A stretch of 18,425 nucleotides of DNA from Desulfocapsa sp. (GTDB lineage: Bacteria > Desulfobacterota > Desulfobulbia > Desulfobulbales > Desulfocapsaceae), in contig JAOZTO010000001.1 of assembly GCA_029942265.1 (NCBI GenBank), forward strand, positions 12,745 to 31,169. The letters are read 5' to 3'. The first letter of the stretch is position 1. Each line of letters opens with the position of its first letter. Made by a program: the position numbers and the translations under genes. This document shows, piece after piece, positions 16,658 through 18,425 of this stretch. The notes beneath the pieces are model-generated. The model was not told where the DNA came from. It saw only the letters and a list, made by a program, of their open reading frames with translations, and searched no databases.

Positions 16658-17709
16658 TTATCGTCAGCTCTCCTTAAGGCCAGACCTATACAGACAGCCA
16701 CCTGGGGGGCGATACTATCAATATAGGCGGAGTCGAATTTCCCACGATTGATCTGTACATTGATAAATGGATTAATCACTTCAACTTTGGATGATGTCTC
16801 CAGCGCCAGCAATTTATGGAATTCTTTAATATTGGCGCCACCCCCACTAAGAATAACCTGATTAAAGGAGTCATCCGGATAAGTAGAATAGTAAAAATCG
16901 ATTGCTCGTCTGATCTCCGTACACCAATTCTTGATCACAAGCGATTCGATTTCATTGAACTCCTCAATGGTGATTTTATCCGCTTTTCTGTCTAATTTAA
17001 TTTTTTGCGCATCCGCAATCGAACATTCGCACCGCGAGGCAATTTGCTGATCAATTTGCCCACAACCAAGGGAGACATCCCGCATAAATACCGGGATACT
17101 ATTTTTAATGATATTAAGAGAAGTCTTGCTAGCCCCGATATCAATGAGTGCGGTGGTATGATCTCCATTACCGTGACTGAATTCGTAGCAGTTTTGAAGG
17201 GCCAATACGTCTACATCAATTACTTCTGGTGTAATTCCCACCGACTCTACAATGCCGGTGTACTCTTCAATAATTTCTTTTTTCGCTGCCACCAGTAAAA
17301 TATCGAGTTGGTCAACATTGTGTTTATTTTGTCCGAGTACGTGAAAATCAATGTTCACATCATTTATATCAAAGGGGATATATTGTTCAGCCTCCATGGT
17401 GACAGATTCATACATGGCTTTTTCTTCGGCTTTCTGTACACATATATTTTTCATAATGACAGAGTATCCACCGATGGCCAAAGCCACATTCTTCTCTCTG
17501 AATCTATTTTCCTTAAAAAGTGCGCTGATAGCACGGGCAAGTTCAGATGGTTGGCTGATGACGCCATCAACAATGAATCCCGGATCAATTTCTGCTATGG
17601 CGATATTCCTCAGCGAATACCCTTTTTTGGTATGATTAAGCTCGCAGGCTTTGATTGAGCTTGATCCGATATCCAGGCCGACTAAATGCTTATTTTTACC
17701 AAATAGCAT
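16654..17709 (-). CDS. pilM: Type IV pilus assembly actin-like ATPase PilM
   Basis: 351 aa, standard PilM length. Cytoplasmic actin-fold protein that binds the PilN N-terminus and links the alignment complex to the pilus motors. Nucleotide-site motifs are all visible: phosphate-1 LVGLDIGSSSIKA (9-21), phosphate-2 ALIDIGASKTSLNI (187-200), and the adenosine motif VILSGGGANI (285-294). QYIPFDINDVNIDFHVL at 109-125 is typical of the family. First gene of the pil operon; about 650 bp with no convincing gene separates it from tRNA-fMet. The ATG at 17709 has only a weak purine run upstream. MreB or FtsA are excluded by these motifs and by the pilN-Q linkage. Confidence 0.96.
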   Translation of the reverse strand: MLFGKNKHLVGLDIGSSSIKACELNHTKKGYSLRNIAIAEIDPGFIVDGVISQPSELARAISALFKENRFREKNVALAIGGYSVIMKNICVQKAEEKAMYESVTMEAEQYIPFDINDVNIDFHVLGQNKHNVDQLDILLVAAKKEIIEEYTGIVESVGITPEVIDVDVLALQNCYEFSHGNGDHTTALIDIGASKTSLNIIKNSIPVFMRDVSLGCGQIDQQIASRCECSIADAQKIKLDRKADKITIEEFNEIESLVIKNWCTEIRRAIDFYYSTYPDDSFNQVILSGGGANIKEFHKLLALETSSKVEVINPFINVQINRGKFDSAYIDSIAPQVAVCIGLALRRADDK

Positions 17710-17776
17710 GATAACCGCTTGATTTTTTAGGTCTAACTACTTGTCGTACCCTAATCTCCAAGATAAACTTTTTCAT

Positions 17777-17805
17777 TCTTTATCTCTAATTTTTAAATTA
17801 GTCAA
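17777..17805 (-). promoter_or_regulatory. Sigma70-like promoter candidate for pilMNOPQ
   Basis: TTGACT (17805-17800, 5/6 match to the -35 consensus), a 17-bp spacer, then TAAAGA (17782-17777, 3/6 match to -10). Transcription would start about 65 bp upstream of the pilM ATG. The -10 is weak, so an activator may be needed or the site may be chance in AT-rich DNA. Confidence 0.4.
17786..17801. promoter_or_regulatory. Perfect palindrome in the promoter spacer, possible operator
   Basis: CTAATTT-TT-AAATTAG (plus strand) is a perfect 7-bp inverted repeat with a 2-bp centre. It fills the spacer of the pilM promoter candidate and overlaps the end of its -35. A dimeric regulator bound here would block or modulate the promoter. 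AT-rich palindromes also arise by chance. Confidence 0.3.
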
Positions 17806-18064
17806 GTGAATTTGATAGATTTTAATTGCTAACATATAATTTCTTTTTATACGCCTGCACTCAGCAACATGTTAATCAGAAATGCCGCCTTTTATCCGCT
17901 TTTACGAAACATATCGTTCCCATTGCATCGTATAATAAAGAGTAGAAAATTTTTATTGAAAGTCATTACCTTTTAGCCCTCTGTTTATTCAAAATTCAGT
18001 CTATAGGCTCTCGTGTTTATTTTTACTGTACAACGTGGCTCAAGGTAATAACCATCTCCCTTAC

Positions 18065-18080
18065 CGCATTTATCATGCCA
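18065..18080 (-). promoter_or_regulatory. Sigma54-like (-24/-12) site upstream of pilM
   Basis: The minus strand reads TGGCATGATAAATGCG: GG, exactly 10 bp, then GC, with TGGCAtG matching 6 of 7 bases of the -24 element and TGC of the -12 element. Start of transcription would fall near 18054, about 345 nt ahead of pilM. Sigma54 control is known for pilus genes in several Proteobacteria. The long leader and lack of identified activator sites keep confidence low. Confidence 0.35.
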
Positions 18081-18165
18081 AAGGCATCGATTATTTATAA
18101 TAAATTTTCCAATCAATTTCAATATGTTAAAAATCTAACGGCCCGGGAGGCTAAAAATCTGCTCT

Positions 18166-18200
18166 ATTTTTTTGTAATTGCTACCCATTTTTTTGTAATT
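18166..18200. repeat. 21-bp-period direct repeat
   Basis: ATTTTTTTGTAATT occurs at 18166-18179 and again at 18187-18200, exactly 21 bp apart, two turns of B-DNA. The repeats could be paired binding sites or slippage products in AT-rich DNA. Confidence 0.6.
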
Positions 18201-18310
18201 CGAGTATTGCTTTTTGATTTCAGGGCTTGAACAGATAAGGGGCTTATCTCTGAATATTTTCAAGGCACATGCGTGGTAATCTTGCGGAAAATAGCTGGGA
18301 GCCGGGAGGT

Positions 18311-18346
18311 AAATAAAAAAGGAGTCAGAATTTAATCTAACCCCTT
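18311..18346 (-). terminator. Rho-independent terminator of tRNA-fMet
   Basis: Ten bp after the tRNA CCA end, the minus strand forms an 11-bp stem AAGGGGTTAGA / TCTGACTCCTT (two G-U pairs) with a 6-nt loop, followed by TTTTATTT. The GGGGTnAGA...TCTGACTCC palindrome resembles repeats that accompany REP-associated tyrosine transposases in other Proteobacteria, so it may be a domesticated repeat (inference). Confidence 0.75.
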
Positions 18347-18356
18347 GATTTAACTT

Positions 18357-18425
<69 letters not shown>

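Larger units (their letters stand above)
17710..18310. other. AT-rich intergenic region with no convincing gene
   Basis: About 600 bp between pilM and the tRNA terminator, clearly richer in A and T than the coding regions. I see only short open frames without ribosome-binding sites and no recognisable protein. It holds a sigma54-like site (18065-18080), a sigma70-like promoter with palindrome (17777-17805), a 21-bp tandem repeat (18166-18200), a perfect 7-bp inverted repeat with a GGG loop (18233-18249), and two copies of CCGGGAGG (18143-18150, 18302-18309). It is most likely regulatory sequence plus decayed DNA. Confidence 0.6.

Noticed and set aside
18166..18200. Repeats as a CRISPR array
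   Set aside because: Only two 14-bp copies with a 7-bp spacer; no array structure or cas genes.
18233..18249. AGATAAG-GGG-CTTATCT hairpin as a terminator
   Set aside because: No T-tract on either side and a 3-nt loop; no gene ends there.

Overview
The window is one block of cell-envelope machinery, with every gene on the minus strand. It holds a type IV pilus (T4P) alignment and secretin operon (pilM-N-O-P-Q plus an unrecognised lipoprotein gene), followed by a type II secretion system (T2SS) operon in the order gspF-G-H-I-J-K-L-M-N-C-D-E. The last gene, gspE, runs off the left edge. At the right edge is an initiator tRNA-fMet whose 5' end lies outside the window. Moderate GC, a long-type GspN, a GspL with a PilN-like C-terminus and a PilQ with a lipoprotein signal suggest a Desulfobacterota (former Deltaproteobacteria) genome, possibly a Desulfobacteraceae-like organism. 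This placement is inferred from family resemblance, not from a database match.

Layout, reading leftward along the minus strand from 18425: tRNA-fMet (18425-18357) and its hairpin/T-tract terminator (18346-18311); an AT-rich intergenic region of about 600 bp with no convincing gene but with a sigma54-like site, a sigma70-like promoter over a palindrome and a short tandem repeat; pilM, pilN, pilO, pilP, pilQ and the lipoprotein gene (17709-11754), tightly packed with ATGA overlaps or gaps of at most 12 bp; two tandem terminators (11749-11721 and about 11660-11621); then gspF to gspE (11481-1). The largest gap inside the gsp operon is 136 bp, between gspK and gspL. It holds a weak promoter candidate and a 16-codon reading frame that ends on the gspL start codon.

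How the parts work together (family knowledge): PilM, PilN, PilO and PilP form the cytoplasm-to-periplasm alignment complex that links the pilus motor to the PilQ secretin. In the T2SS, GspE (ATPase), GspF, GspL and GspM form the inner-membrane platform, GspG-K form the pseudopilus, GspC links platform to secretin, and GspD is the outer-membrane gate. The two systems are homologous part for part: PilM+PilN to GspL, PilO to GspM, PilP to GspC, PilQ to GspD. Not present in the window are the pilus motors (PilB/PilT), PilC, the major pilin and a prepilin peptidase (PilD/GspO).

Most of the window is conventional. The least explained items are the lipoprotein joined to pilQ, the exact circular permutation of the textbook gsp order, poly-G tracts in pilQ and the lipoprotein gene, and the regulatory region upstream of pilM.
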